A stretch of 64,000 bases of DNA, taken from contig KN834827.1 in the NCBI GenBank assembly GCA_000827265.1, forward strand, positions 20,824 to 84,823. Reading direction: 5' to 3'. This DNA comes from Collybiopsis luxurians FD-317 M1 (taxonomy: Eukaryota; Basidiomycota; Agaricomycetes; Agaricales; Omphalotaceae). Positions within the stretch are counted from its first letter, which is position 1. Each line of letters starts with the position of its first letter. Positions 11,851-24,101 of this stretch are shown piece after piece. The notes below the pieces were generated by a model. It saw only the letters and a program-made list of their open reading frames with translations, made no database searches and had not been told where the DNA came from. The position numbers and the translations under genes were made by a program.

Positions 11851-13740
11851 GATCTGAATGAATCTGGCGTAATCAGCAAATGCCTCTGCAGTATTTGTAC
11901 CTGTGGAAAGCATAGAAAACAAGGCTATTGAAGGGGGCTGGAATCTCGGTCATGCAGGCGAGGTGTTCTTGCGGGAGTCATGTAGTATTGTTTCATCCTG
12001 GAAGGTGTCGGGAAAGGAAAATGGCAAAGGGTAAGCCACTGAATGTGTGCTACAGAAGTGGTCAAGCCCACCGACAAAAACATTCAGGATGTCAGCGAGC
12101 GGCGTTTAAATCAAGTGAAGGCTTGAATTTAAAACTGACCTTATGCCATGTAGTTCCTTAATCAGAGAGCACTACGATTCGTAGGCATGGAGCACATTGG
12201 GCGAAATCCTCGGGTGACGGCTCTTCGAGCGTAACAGGCCACTTTCTGCAGATATACTATAGGATGTTGATTCAAAGAGGACAAATGAATTAAAGTAGTT
12301 CTCGAAGGTAGAAGCGTCATTAAATACTTTCCTTACATGTAGTTTCTAAGCATAACGTATGAACGTCAGGTGCAAATGTGAGGATAAGAAGTGATCAACA
12401 TTTTCGAACATGGTATGGCATCTGCCATCAGAGGAAACAACAGACAAGGAGCTTTGGACAGTTCATCATAAAAGGCCACGAGAGATGAGTACAAAAACAA
12501 CCCAAAAGTGGACGTATCAGAAGTCAGTTGTAAGCCCTTTACATGGTGGTTCAATTTTCATGTACCTGATATATAGACGTAACAAATGAACCTGGAACAA
12601 ATTACACTCCTCCAAAAATAAGTGAACAGAACCTTCCATTAACTCCGTCTCCTGTAACGCATGTGCATTGAAATTTGAATGTTAGAAAAAGATTGTTTTT
12701 GACATACATCATTGAGTCGCTCGAATATTGCTTGAACAAGGGACCAGTCCCCTTCGTTGTTCCGCCAATCTGGGACATCAGGCACCGTTTGGATGTCTGC
12801 GGCATGTAAAACATTTGATTGAAATTAGACCAGTACCAAATAGCACTCGCGTCTGCTGAAAAGGTACCGTCTTCAGCTTCGAGGTGAGTTTGTTAGACAT
12901 GCGGCTCTATTGGCTCCTGCTCACACTCCGTAATTGAACCATGCTTGTGGAATATGATTAATGGAAGCGCGAGAAATGAAGACTAAGGCTCATCACGATA
13001 GAGGCGCACTAGCAGATTGTTCATTATCAGAGATATTATTCGTTTTAGCGAGAGCGCCAAAGTTTCCTGGTTTACTTCTTATTCTTAGGGAGCGATGATG
13101 CTTATGCATTGACATACGTACCTTTATGGTCGAAAAGAATTAATCTTGGATTATATGTGGGGTCACACTGTGAAACTGTTTAACTATACTTGGGATGTAG
13201 GTACGATTTAAAAAACCTCGATTAATGAACCCTCTCTGAAAGAAATACCGTCATTCACAAGAGGGTCCTCTTCATCGGTGTAGGTGAAATAGTTTTCTTG
13301 GGTATTCCAAAAGTGGGTGCCAATGTAAGTTGAAACATTTCCCGCTTGAAATAAAGAATTTCGCCCTGGTCGATTGTACAAGATGGATCTGAAGTCAGTT
13401 GAGCACAAACTTTAGGCCCATTCAGTTATGTCTGCACTCCTGCTCAAATGAAAAAAAAAAAAAAAAAAAAAGAACTGCAGTGATTGTGGTCGTCGGTAAT
13501 CAAGGATATTGATAACACTATGGTAGCAATATTGATAATTTTACAATGAGCATGGTACCATTCGTACTGCACGGCGTACGAAGTCCATGCCCTTGCCTTA
13601 TACTTAGCTCGGGAGCTGCATTTACGAGATACTAGGGATGAAAATAAATCATGATTCAAGTTGAGCCACGGATAACATATAAAGGACAACTGAAGTGTTA
13701 CAAATTGATGCGTAGATGTCCTAGTGCGCATCGGTCTTCA
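11850..13740 (-). pseudogene. X1: remnant of an unrecognised minus-strand gene
   Basis: This region matches 59930-62130 (X3) and the two halves of 33119-35513 (X2). Open minus-strand fragments include 13208-13408 (ending with LIEVF), 12602-12814 and 12366-12554. They are in different frames and separated by stops or introns. The segment equivalent to the open 179-codon frame of X2 is interrupted here. A poly-A run of about 21 bases lies at 13449-13469. I cannot name the family. It is not a transposase or kinase that I recognise. Confidence 0.5.
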
Positions 13741-13969
13741 TTAGAGAGGAGGGTATAAATCTCATTAGCAGAGTTTCCACTCAAAAGAGGAAGGTCATTG
13801 AGGATAATCAAGGCTAGAAAGGGTGAGTAGCGAGACTCTCTGACGACAATCGCCAAAGAGCGGGGGAGAAAGCGGGAGAGGAAAACAAATAGTGAGGACA
13901 TACTCCCCGCTTGGTTTGGGGAAGAAAGAGCTCTTGTGTTATATGGCGTTTGATATGTCACTCAGCCTA
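13740..13969. other. Spacer shared with 38560-38900 and 62200-62480
   Basis: A G-rich spacer following X. The same sequence occurs after X2 (resuming near 38478) and after X3, which shows that the X and R units were copied together. No gene is seen. Confidence 0.5.
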
Positions 13970-15627
13970 CTCCTTCGTTTCTTGTCTCCTCCTGTCTGTG
14001 TTGTGCATCCTTGGTTATGACTTGGGTGACGACGGTGTTTAGAGACGGTGTTTAGAGTAAAGACAAATAAGCGCCCGTATAACGCTGCGCCGTTCGGAAT
14101 CCAGGGCCGAAAACCTCCGGGGCTTCAGTTTACGTCCACTATCATCGTCACTGCAGGACTTTTTACGGCCTTTATATCCTTTACTCTTACTTCGAAATCA
14201 CGCATTCTGATGCACCTCACGCAAAGTGGTGGATCAGGTAGTCCTATCTCGTCTCGTTCTGTTTCAAAATTGATGCGTTTACTTGCCTATTTCAACATCT
14301 CGTTCAACTCTCTCGTAGTACTCAAACAGATCATACAAAGACGTTGGAACATGTTCGACCCTTGTTGTCGCCGCATCCAGCATTTCTATCCACAATTCAA
14401 CGCAGATCCTTCGACACTCCTTTCTTCCACTATCAGAGCCCTTGTCGTCTCTGCCCAGTATTCTCCTCGGCTTCAATACATCCTCATCCTCATCGAATTT
14501 CCCTTAATCCTTCAATCGTCATTTCACTCAGCCGCATATTCAGCAATCGGGAGGAAATCATAGCTCCTCAATGTGCTATCTTATCAGTAATCTTGCGCCC
14601 CTTGTGACGCTGTTTCTCAAGCTGCTTCCCCCAATCTTCATCGACGTTTGATTAGTTGGGTGGCTGGAGAAGGAAGTATCTCTGGGTTTGTTGAGGGTGA
14701 GTGTCGAGTTTGCTATGCTATCGATCTAAATTGATTGTATTCCGATGTAGCGGGACCGACGACAGTAGCAACCTCCGTCTACTCGACATATTGAGCGCCC
14801 CCAAGAGGCCTTACTGAGGACAACCCATGGCACTCTTTCTACGCCTCTCTCTACGCTGGCCTTGCTATCACCTTACCCCCACGCGAATGTAAAGCGCACA
14901 TCCACGTACTTATCTGAGGCTGTTTCATGACTCTTTGTCGCAATGGATCACCCGAATACGGCTATTCAGGCCGTGATCACCCGGGAGTGTTTCTGCTCAC
15001 ACCCAAGTACAAGCTGTCAATGCAACGTATGGCGATGTAACGCTGAGCAGTAGGCGCTGTGGATAAGGCATAGAGATGTTGGGAAGGTCTTTGATCATGA
15101 AACCATCAGCTATCCCAGTGAAACGAATATCGAGGAAAATAGGAATTTACATTGAGGATAAATTTCATTCAAGGTTTTGTTCCATTTTACCCTATCTTGC
15201 TCATCGTCATTTCTATATCAATAGATTTCCTATTCTCCCGTCTCTTTGCCTCCTCATTTATGCCTTTGTGCCCAGAGATCCGTTCCTATGATTTCGAAAA
15301 TATCATTTATGACCTGGCTTGTGAATCGTTCGCCCTCAGTGTATTCTGTATTTGCAGAACAATGTATTATGATTATCTGCATAGGTAACGACGTTAGAGT
15401 ATACGCCGATGTCTGATTCATTCAAAGATGGGCAAATTCTTTGCCGACTCGGTGTCACCCCACCGCTTAGCAGTTCCGTTTCAGGCTTGTTATTTGATGT
15501 GAGCTGTATGTGCTACAGAATTTGTCATTCAAAGTCGAATGTAGGGAGAGAACTCGATGGTGCTATGTGTATGTACTGTGGGGAGAAAAATCATTCAGAA
15601 TTTCAAACTGAGTGGCTATCGCTGTAG
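13970..15627 (+). repeat. R repeat copy 2, downstream of NLR-2
   Basis: A full R unit. Its 5' part has an open frame at 14048-14563 (171 codons, starting MFRVKTNKRPYNAAPF). In other copies the equivalent frame is open only in parts, as at 40279-40986. The intron-like block (GTGAGT donor near 14698, acceptor CCGATGTAG near 14750) and the 72-codon frame at 15409-15627 are present. It is convergent with NLR-2. Function unknown. Confidence 0.6.
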
Positions 15628-16119
15628 TATTACATGTCTTCATGTAATATATTTTCATAAGTAGAATTACGAGAGTAAAAGAACTGTTTTTAGCGATGCG
15701 ATTCCACTCAAAGCACACTCCGAATGGGAAGTAAAGTCAAGAACCTTGAACACTGGTTTTGTTTATTTGAGAATGGATAATGAAGAGACAGAAAATGAAC
15801 AGTAACGACGACAAATTTTTAGTTCTCTTTGGGTACGGGTTACAGGAATGCAGAGAGACAAGATATACATGAAACATGGGAGACTTCGGACGGCAAGTAA
15901 ATGTTTTCACTTATTGAATTAGCAAGCAAGAATGAGCAAATGAAATGAGAGATGTCTTCGTACCAAAAAATAGTAGACCATCTATATCTAACCAAATAGA
16001 AATGTACTAGTACAAGAAAAAGGGGACAAGAAAACAGGAGAGATGAAACAGGAATTATGAAACTGAAGCTCAAAACAACTGTTAAAGTCGAAGTGGCTTA
16101 TCAAATACCTACCGCATAG
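15628..16119. other. Shared 3' flank of NLR-2
   Basis: Spacer between R2 and the NLR-2 stop, homologous to 2961-3439 and 51001-51491. It probably carries 3' UTRs. No gene is seen. Confidence 0.5.
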
Positions 16120-19100
16120 TCAGTTCGAAGACTCAGTTGTGGGAGTGTAGCACTTTGCCCAGTTCTCCCCAATACAGTCCCAATTGAACTGGACTGAAGT
16201 ACGACCACGATGAGAGATTATACATGGACGATCAGGTGTAAGCAGAGTGGAGATTAAGGATGGGGGAAGCCACATTAAGTGGTGTTCAGAAGAACAATAT
16301 GGCTTGATCCATCCTTGATTGTCAGCATTCCAATGTGCACATGAGTAATTCAGTGTGGAAGAGGGGGAAATAAGAGAAGATCCAATGTCAGGTTGAGCAT
16401 GAACTCCATCACCAGATTCACTCTGTGTTTCTGATAGGATGTTGGTTGCATGGTCCAAGGAAGGAGCAGCAGAAAGAGTGCAGTCAGCATGGCCAGTCTC
16501 TCCCTTATGCTGTTCACCAGTAGCTGCATCCCATATGCGAATAGATTGATCCTCTGAACCTGACACAACTTTGGATCCATCCAGTGAAAAGGCAACTGAA
16601 TAAACCCAATCAGTGTGGCCATCCATTACCTTGAGCTGCTCTCCAGTTGCAGCATCCCATATGCGGACTGTTTTATCAAATGATCCTGACACTATCTTGA
16701 ATCCATCTGATGAAAAGGCAACTGCCCGCACCCAATCAGCATGCCCTTTTATCTGCTGGAGCTGCTCTCCAGTTACTACATCCCAAACACAGACAGTACG
16801 ATCTGCTGATCCTGATGCAACCTTTGCACCATCAAATGAGAAAGTGACAGAAAGAACATAGTATATATGGCCATCCATCTGCTTCAGTTGTTCTCCAGAT
16901 ATTGCATCCCATATACGGACAGTTTCATCATTTGATCCTGACACAATTTTTAGCCCATCTGATGAAAAAGCCACTGAGTAGACCACTCCTGTGTGTCCAT
17001 TCATCTGCTTCAGCTCCACTCCAGTTACAGCATCCCATATGCGGATACTTTGATCAGCCGAGGCTGAAACAATTTTGGATCCATTCAATGAAAAGGCTAC
17101 AGACAAAACACGGTGGGAGTGACCACACAACTGTTTGAGCTGCCTGCCAGTTGCTGTATCCCATATGCAAATACTTGTATCTTCTGATCCTGACACAACC
17201 CTGGATCCACCTGATGACAAGGCAACTGACTTGACCACACCTGTATGACCATCCATTTGCTTGAGCTTGTCTCCAGTCAATGCATCCCATATGCAGATAG
17301 TTTTATCTGCAGATCCTGATACAACTTTGGATTTATCAGATGAAAATGCTACAGACCAAACAGGGCCAGTGTGGCCATCCACTGGCTTGGGCTGGTCTTC
17401 AATGATGGCATCCCATATTCGGATAGTTCCATCATTTGATCCTGTCATAACTTTCGATCCATCTGGTGAAAAAGCCACTGAATTAACCCCATCAATATGG
17501 CCATCCAGCTGCTTGAGCTGTTCTCCAGTTACTGCATCCCATATGCAGACTGTTTTATCATCTGATCCTGACACAATTAAGGATCCATCAGAGGAAAAGG
17601 CAGCTGATTTGACCTCATTTACATGACCATCCATTTTCAAGAGGTTGTCTCCAGTTGCTGCATCCCATATACATATTGTGCAATCTGCTGATCCTGACAC
17701 CATTCTTGCACCATCCAATGAAAACACAACTGACCAAACACTCCCGGAATGCCCATCAATTTGCTTGAGCTTTTCCCCAGTACCTGTATCCCATATACAA
17801 ATAGTTTTGTCTTCAGATCCTGAAACTATTTTGGCTCCATCTGGTGAGAAAGCCACCGAATAAACTTCACCAGTGTGCCCAACTATCTCAATGAGTGTAT
17901 TGCCAGTGACTGCATCCCACATACGAACAGTTTTGTCTTCAGATCCTGAGACTATTTTGGCTCCATCTGGTGAGAAAGCCACTGAATAAACCACACCAGT
18001 GTGACCATTCATGATCATCTCCTGTTCTCCAGTTACTGCATTCCATAACCTGACAGTTCCATCATCTGACCCAGATATAACTTTGGATCCATTTGATGAA
18101 AAAGCAACTGAACAAACCCAATCTGTATGACCTTTCATCCGCAGGAGTTGTTCACCAGTCAGTGCATCCCATATGCAGACTGTTCCATCAACTGAGCCAG
18201 AAACAAGTTTCAATCCATTTGGTGAAAAAGCAACTGTCTTGACCCCTGTCTTGCACTGTATTTGTAAAATCTCACCCCCGTGATTACTAACACCTCTACA
18301 TAGCACCTTGGGCACATTTTTAAAATTATTTTTCCATTGTGCAGCAATTGGAGTCGTTGCAAACTCTGTGGCAAGGCTTGAGAGGTATAAATGTGGAGTA
18401 GATAATGATGCTGTGGTCTGTGTGAATGCCTGCACTAATCTTTCAACTCCAATCATACTTCCTTTCAATGCTGAAGGTATATCCATCTTGATCACAGAGG
18501 CATCAGTTTGCATGGTTAATTACACCGTAAAATACTACATACCTTGGTTAGCCATCTCTGTAAATCCAGAACTTGTTTAAAGCAATCTTCCTTCTTCTGC
18601 ATTAAATTCATGGCTTCAATCCAAAACAATATCTTCTTTTTCATCAATGTTGACATTAATTCAAGCAAGGAATCATTGGCTTCCTGTTCGATAAGATGCG
18701 GAATCCAATATTGAAGTGCATACCCTAGCTCATTTCCAAACCTATCTTTGACTTTAATCGGCAGATTCGCCACTTCTGAGTCCAGTTTCCAAGATGTTTG
18801 AAGATCACACATATTGAACTCCAATCTGCTCTGTAGAATGCCCATACAGTTTTTGGAAAGGCTAATGCTCTGTTTTTTTATTGAGGATTCTGGAAAGAAG
18901 TCAAGGAATGACTTGTGGTATATATATATATACTGATCCTTGATATATGCAATTGCATGTAATGCAGCCACTACATGAGTCACTAACTCTTTATCAAATT
19001 CTTCCCCAGGGGTGCTCACAAGCTCTGCTAGCATTGGCACCGTGAGAGGCTGCTTCGCACACATAATTGTACCAACTATCTGTTCAGATTCCGTGTACAG

Positions 19101-21801
19101 TGGACCCTTCTCATTGCCAAGAACATCCTTCAGAATTCTCCCATACAGTGCAGTCAGACCCAATTCCATTGAGAACATGGTATTTTCATCTTTAAGTAGC
19201 TTTTTTAGCTGCTTAGCCTGCATCAAAGGTGTCATAGAGACGGTACTTTCTGGATTCTCAGAAATGTAACGGATGGCTGTTGCAGCATAAATAAACAGAC
19301 CATCACATTGTTTAGCCAGTTGATTCAATTCAGTTGCCCACTTTGGTACTAAGTCCTTAAGCTTAACAGAAATGTANNNNNNNNNNNNNNNNNNNNNNNN
19401 NNNNNNNNNNNNNNNNNNAATTCTTCCCCAGGGGTGCTCACAAGCTCTGCTAGCATTGGCACCGTGAGAGGCTGCTTCGCACACATAATTGTACCAACTA
19501 TCTGTTCAGATTCCGTGTACAGTGGACCCTTCTCATTGCCAAGAACATCCTTCAGAATTCTCCCATACAGTGCAGTCAGACCCAATTCCATTGAGAACAT
19601 GGTATTTTCATCTTTAAGTAGCTTTTTTAGCTGCTTAGCCTGCATCAAAGGTGTCATAGAGACGGTACTTTCTGGATTCTCAGAAATGTAACGGATGGCT
19701 GTTGCAGCATAAATAAACAGACCATCACATTGTTTAGCCAGTTGATTCAATTCAGTTGCCCACTTTGGTACTAAGTCCTTAAGCTTAACAGAAATGTATT
19801 TGGAAATATCCTGCAAGGCGACATCTTTTTCCACATCCTGAAGATGACAGATAGTCTTGGAAGAAAGTTGCTCATTGCATACATTTGCAATGTTCTGGTC
19901 AGGTCGGCTAGTGATCAGAATCTTCAGTCCTTGAATACCAGCCACACCTTCCAGGAGCTGTTTCAAAATATTATAACCTCCATTATTCTCCAATTCATCA
20001 AGTGCATCAAGAACAATAAGCCACTTGGATACCTGGCTTTCAGAAATGTGTTTCCATGGCCCAAGCAGAAGGTTAGCCACATGAGACTCTGGCTTTTTTA
20101 TAGCTTTTGGCTCCACCGCTACTAGTTCACCTTGCAGTGCTGTACAGCTACTGCTTAATTCAATTGCTACAGTAGGAATTACATTCTTTTGATCTCGCAA
20201 CTCTGGAAGCTGCCTGGAGCAAAAAAATGAGGCACCTAGTTGGTAGTCCCCATATTTTCTACTATACACTTCACAGATTGTTTTGGCAATGGTGGACTTT
20301 CCTGTTCCAGCCATGCCACTTATCCAAAATATAGGTGGGCATGATGAAGAGTTATCAGCCACCCAGGTATGAAGTTGGCTCAAGATACTGGTACAAGTAT
20401 CAGGAGTGCAACATTCTCGGTTAGTAGAAAAATAATCAGCATTCTGAATTTTTGGCCACTCTTGCAGCTAAAATATTGTTCAGACAGTTATAGTTTAACT
20501 GAGCTATGATGACTTACCATGCTTTGCCATTTGAGATCCTGCTTCAGGGATAGGTCCAAAAATATCTGCCACCTATGTTGAGCATATCAAGTATTTTATC
20601 CCCAAACTGAACCTTACTTGAAGCTTGTCTCTCTCTGTTTTCATTTTTTCCACTATGCTTTGCACTTGTGACTTCACCTCAGCTCCATTGAAATTTTGTT
20701 TCAAAATGCTCTGATGTTGCATATTGTATAATGTTGTTGCATCTTTAACAAGCAATCTAAATCACAACTCAGCATTTATTTTGACAATGAAAAGTACAAC
20801 CTGACCCAGCAAACTGCTTGCATTGATCCTCTTCAATCCCTTTTAAGAGTGCAGTATTGATAATTCTCAGATAGTCTGTGATATCCTTAGAAAGTTTCTC
20901 CATCTGCTCCATGTTATCCAAGGCCATCTAAATTGGAATAATAAGAATAACAGCACTTTATCTGTTTGAATGTACAAACCTCTGCAGCCTTGGATATTGC
21001 ATTAAAAAGAGAGATGGGTCCTTTAAATGGGGTACCGTCGAGCAAGGGCTCAATGACTTCTGTAAGCTTATGCAGAGTCCTCCATATCTCCAGAGAAGCC
21101 TTGCGAACTGAAGACATTTTTGATTCATTGTCAATATCCTCGGCAGTCAAAATCTTGGATGACATAGGATAGGGATTGCTAATATGTGCTGAGATAGAGA
21201 GAAAAGTATTCAGTCAACAAATCAGTCGAAATAAGACAAGCCAGAGGTATGACTCACTCTTCGCAAGGATATTGCCGTGACCTGAAGTTTGTACTTAAGT
21301 CTCCCTTTTTAAATTATATCACACATTCGAGGAAACATACCAGCGTTAGTGTCATCTCCAATAACAGTGTTTGGCTGTACTTGAAACTGCAGTTCACCAG
21401 TGCCGCCAACTTCAGCAATTGCACTCGCGGGATCTGTATTAATTGCCGAATCAGAATTCAGCGATCAAATTAGCAGGATCAAGGCACACCGGTAGACGCG
21501 GTCGGCTCATTTCCGGCATGTGAAGCTACAGAAATTGAAGAAATATTATCAGAACTTTGAACGGGAGTCTTGTAGTGACCATACCGTCTTGGGGCTGAGC
21601 AGAAGGAGAGGCACTTGGGTGAGCGCCAGGTCCCATTGCCGTCGTGCCCTGAAATTCCGTTCCGGTGCTAGCAGAACTAGCATACGAAGGTGCAGGAGAT
21701 TTGCTCCCCGCACGACCAAACTTGAAGAATTCGCGGACACGGTCCCTCTTGCGATTTGGAGTGGTGCTTGCTTGCGCTTGAGGTTTGTTTTTCTTTGCCA
21801 T
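16120..21801 (-). CDS. NLR-2: NACHT-WD40 STAND protein (clade B)
   Basis: Likely cytosolic NLR-like receptor. The start at 21801 opens MAKKNKPQ, then a basic RKRDRVREFFKFGR leader and a Ser/Pro-rich linker. Exon 1 ends at a GTATGG donor near 21584, and several small exons follow. The helical region includes EIWRTLHKLTEVIEP (around 21070) and the exons at about 20935-20520. The NACHT exon spans 20467-18543, with Walker A GMAGTGKST, Walker B-like LIVLDALDELE and LITSRPDQN. The final exon (18486-16120, 789 codons) has 14 WD40 repeats and the WNADNQGWIKP tail. A 42-N gap at 19377-19418 is flanked by a duplicated 380 bp. Removing 422 bp joins the two halves in frame and leaves a 1503-nt exon, the size expected from NLR-4. 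After that correction I see no lesion. Confidence 0.85.
16510..18290 (-). repeat. Fourteen-unit WD40 array of NLR-2
   Basis: Fourteen units of about 42 residues (126 bp), fitting two seven-blade propellers. Unit 10 carries CGHS, as in NLR-1 and NLR-4. Units 3 and 4 share a nearly identical stretch of 64 bp (17930-17993 and 17804-17867), which the other paralogs do not show. This suggests conversion between adjacent units. Confidence 0.85.
18997..19798. other. Unmerged assembly overlap with a 42-N gap
   Basis: Positions 18997-19376 and 19419-19798 are the same 380 bp, separated by Ns at 19377-19418. The left copy ends at the gap and the right copy begins at it, as happens when two contig ends overlap but are not joined. 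The offset of 422 bp disturbs the NLR-2 reading frame, and removing it restores one open exon. Confidence 0.9.
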
Positions 21802-21857
21802 TGAGTTGGAATGCTGAGAAAGACAAGTTAACTTGTTGGGGGAAGCAAGTCAAGGAT

Positions 21858-21878
21858 GCGTTTGCAACGTGTTTGACC
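21858..21878 (-). promoter_or_regulatory. Conserved block upstream of the NLR-2 start
   Basis: GCGTTTGCAACGTGTTTGAC plus C on the plus strand, 57 bp before the start codon. It is the same block as before the other three NLRs with intact 5' ends, although the neighbouring bases differ. Confidence 0.5.
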
Positions 21879-21966
21879 TGGTGACGGGTTCAAGCGGAGA
21901 CACAGCGGAGCTTGGATGTATTCTATATGTCAATACGAAGCTGAGCTGCGATGAGGCCGGGAAAAT

Positions 21967-21978
21967 GGTCAAATGACT
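21967..21978. promoter_or_regulatory. GGTCA-AA-TGACT motif upstream of NLR-2
   Basis: Reads GGTCAAATGACT, one mismatch from the perfect dyad found upstream of NLR-1, -4 and -5, and lies 166 bp before the ATG. Candidate transcription factor site. Confidence 0.45.
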
Positions 21979-21979
21979 G

Positions 21980-22790
21980 GGTCCAATTAAGGTTTTGACA
22001 CCGGAAGAATGACTCGCCTACGGCAGTCCACGAAATCTTTAATTTTATAATCTTTGACAGTCCGACGGTGAAATTTCACAAATCTTGTATTCAACCCCAG
22101 AATACGATTCCTAGTTGCGTATGTCTGTTCCGTCTTTCCCTAGGTTTTTTATCTTGAGCCCATTTACATCACTTTCAACTGCTTACTCTCCGCCAACGTT
22201 GTAAGAAGACGCGAAGGAGACCCATGTGAAGACGGTGATCAAAAGAGAAGCTAAATGGAAATCGAGAAGGAGAATGATGATTGTTAAATTCGTACCGTAA
22301 GTGAGGTATGTACGGACTTTAATATACTTTTCCATCCCTATTAGGCGATTCGATTTCAATCAGCCTCCGTCGGATGCCTACAATTGGATTTTGCGATCAC
22401 GTTCAGATTTGATAGGCGTACTGGACTGGACTAGACGTTGAGGGGTTTTAGCACATGTTTGCAAAGTTGAGAGCTGCTCCGCTGAGAGTGGCGTTTTACC
22501 AACTGGGATTGAATGTCGACTGGATAGCGAGACATGGACCTGAATGGTCTTGATTGTTCAACAGCACTGGGCAAGAAGTAGGGTAGAAGAATTTGAGAGC
22601 GGACGCAGGGTGGGTGTATGTGTGAAGCACCAATAAGGGCGGATCTATTGACTGTATCAGCTTCTTTCTTGAGATCATGGTGCGCCCCCAAACGAGAAAG
22701 TTAGCTCAAAGGGGTTAAGCTGCGATGCATGAAATGGTCCGACCTACCAAGCAGGCTCAGAGTTACACCGATAAATTAAGGTTCCTTCTA
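21980..22790. other. NLR-2 upstream spacer, nothing recognised
   Basis: About 800 bp without an open frame that resembles a protein. It differs from the upstream region of clade A genes. It ends where a partial R-like segment begins. Confidence 0.4.
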
Positions 22791-23030
22791 ATGGCCCCGA
22801 GGCATGGGCTGCGGGAATGGTATAAGCCCCATCCAACGCCTCGGCTCTCGGATTCCAGAATCGGAAGCCTCTTCGCCATTGCCTGCCGGTTGCCGATCCC
22901 TGAATTCTCAGTTTACAGCCGCCGTCATCTCCACCGCGAAATCTTCGCAGGCTTTCGGGTGATTGATATATATACGCCTCGCTCTTCGAATTCAGCAATT
23001 TCCTTTCGTTTGTAAAGTCATGAATTCAAG
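22790..23030 (+). repeat. Partial, diverged 5' end of an R unit
   Basis: The stretch around 22820-22990 keeps the order of short motifs seen at the start of other R units: AAGCCCCAT, then CCTCGGCTCTCGGATTCCAG, then CAGTTTACAGCC and a TATATAT-CGCCTCGCTCTTCG end. It is strongly diverged and cut short 60 bp before the foldback element. Confidence 0.35.
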
Positions 23031-23094
23031 CCTTTCAGCTTTCTCTGGAATATTGCGCATAAAGGACAGGATCTCAATGTGTTTGAAGCCTCGT

Positions 23095-24101
23095 AGCTTC
23101 CCTAGCTCTCCCCCCACTCCCCAATCACGTGAGCAATCATGTGATGTCCCAAAATGAGTCAATATACTGTTGAACGAAGTTGAAGTCAAACTTCACATTC
23201 ACTAATAAAAATATTACATTCTCAGTAAGTAAACTACACAGTTAACTTGACTACTTGAGTCTTGAGTACAGTGAGCAAACAGGGAAGGTTTCGTGAAGTC
23301 GCATCCCCCTCGGACATGTTCGGAACATGTTCCGAGCCATGTCACTGCCCATCATTTCCACCTCATCACCCTCGCTATTCGCTTCCTGATCCTTCCAGGC
23401 CGAACCTCATTGATCCCCGCTGTTCCGGCTTCCCGCCCACTGTTCCGGCCCCCCGCCCATTGTCCTGGCCCCAGCTCGGTCTGGACTTATTCCCTCCCCA
23501 GTAATAAACATAGTATATGCACATACATAGAATTGTATGAAATGACCTAGTCTGGCAATTTTCCATTTCAATCTGTTCCCTTGAGCTCGCTGGTCTTCAT
23601 CTACAGTGTGTAGGTTATATGCAGCCAATAGCTTGTCATTAAGTTATTACACAGTATTGGAGCTAATACATTGTGCAAAGTAGTTAAAAAATAATAAATA
23701 CATTGTACATATTTGGGCAAAAGTCCGGACAAGGGGCGGGCACACAGCGGGGGGCGGGAACAGTGGGCGGGAAGCAGAAACTGCGGGGATCAATGAGGTT
23801 TGGCCTGGAAGGATCAGGAAGCGAATAGCGAGGGCGATGAGGTGGAAATGATGGGCAGTGACATGGCCCGGCACATGTTCCAAAACATGTCCGAGGGGAT
23901 GCGACTCCGCGAAACCTTCACTGTTAGCTCACTGTACTCAAGATTCAAGTAGTTAAGTTGATTGTGTAGTTTATCTTCTGTAATATTTTATTAGTGAATG
24001 CGAAGTTTGACTTCAACTTCGTTCAACAGTATATTGACTCATTTCGGGACATCACATGATTGCTCACGTGATTGGGGAGTGGGGGGAGAGCTAGGGAAGC
24101 T
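23095..24101. mobile_element. Foldback element with long terminal inverted repeats
   Basis: The left arm begins AGCTTCCCTAGCTCTCCCCC near 23095 and the right arm ends with its reverse complement near 24101. The arms are roughly 390 bp each and share long tracts, for example CAATCACGTGAGCAATCATG on the left, with small differences. The centre, about 23490-23710, is unique and AT-rich. No transposase is encoded. The right end abuts the R3 copy inside a conserved R segment (CTATCAGAGCCC), which shows insertion or rearrangement there. No clear target-site duplication was found. Confidence 0.75.

Noticed and set aside
16613..17863. Plus-strand open frames rich in SPV-ASH repeats opposite the WD40 arrays
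   Set aside because: They are antisense shadows of the 126-bp repeats, present opposite every array, and not independent genes.
23095..24101. Foldback element as an autonomous DNA transposon
   Set aside because: The unique centre is only about 0.2 kb and has no open frame that could encode a transposase.
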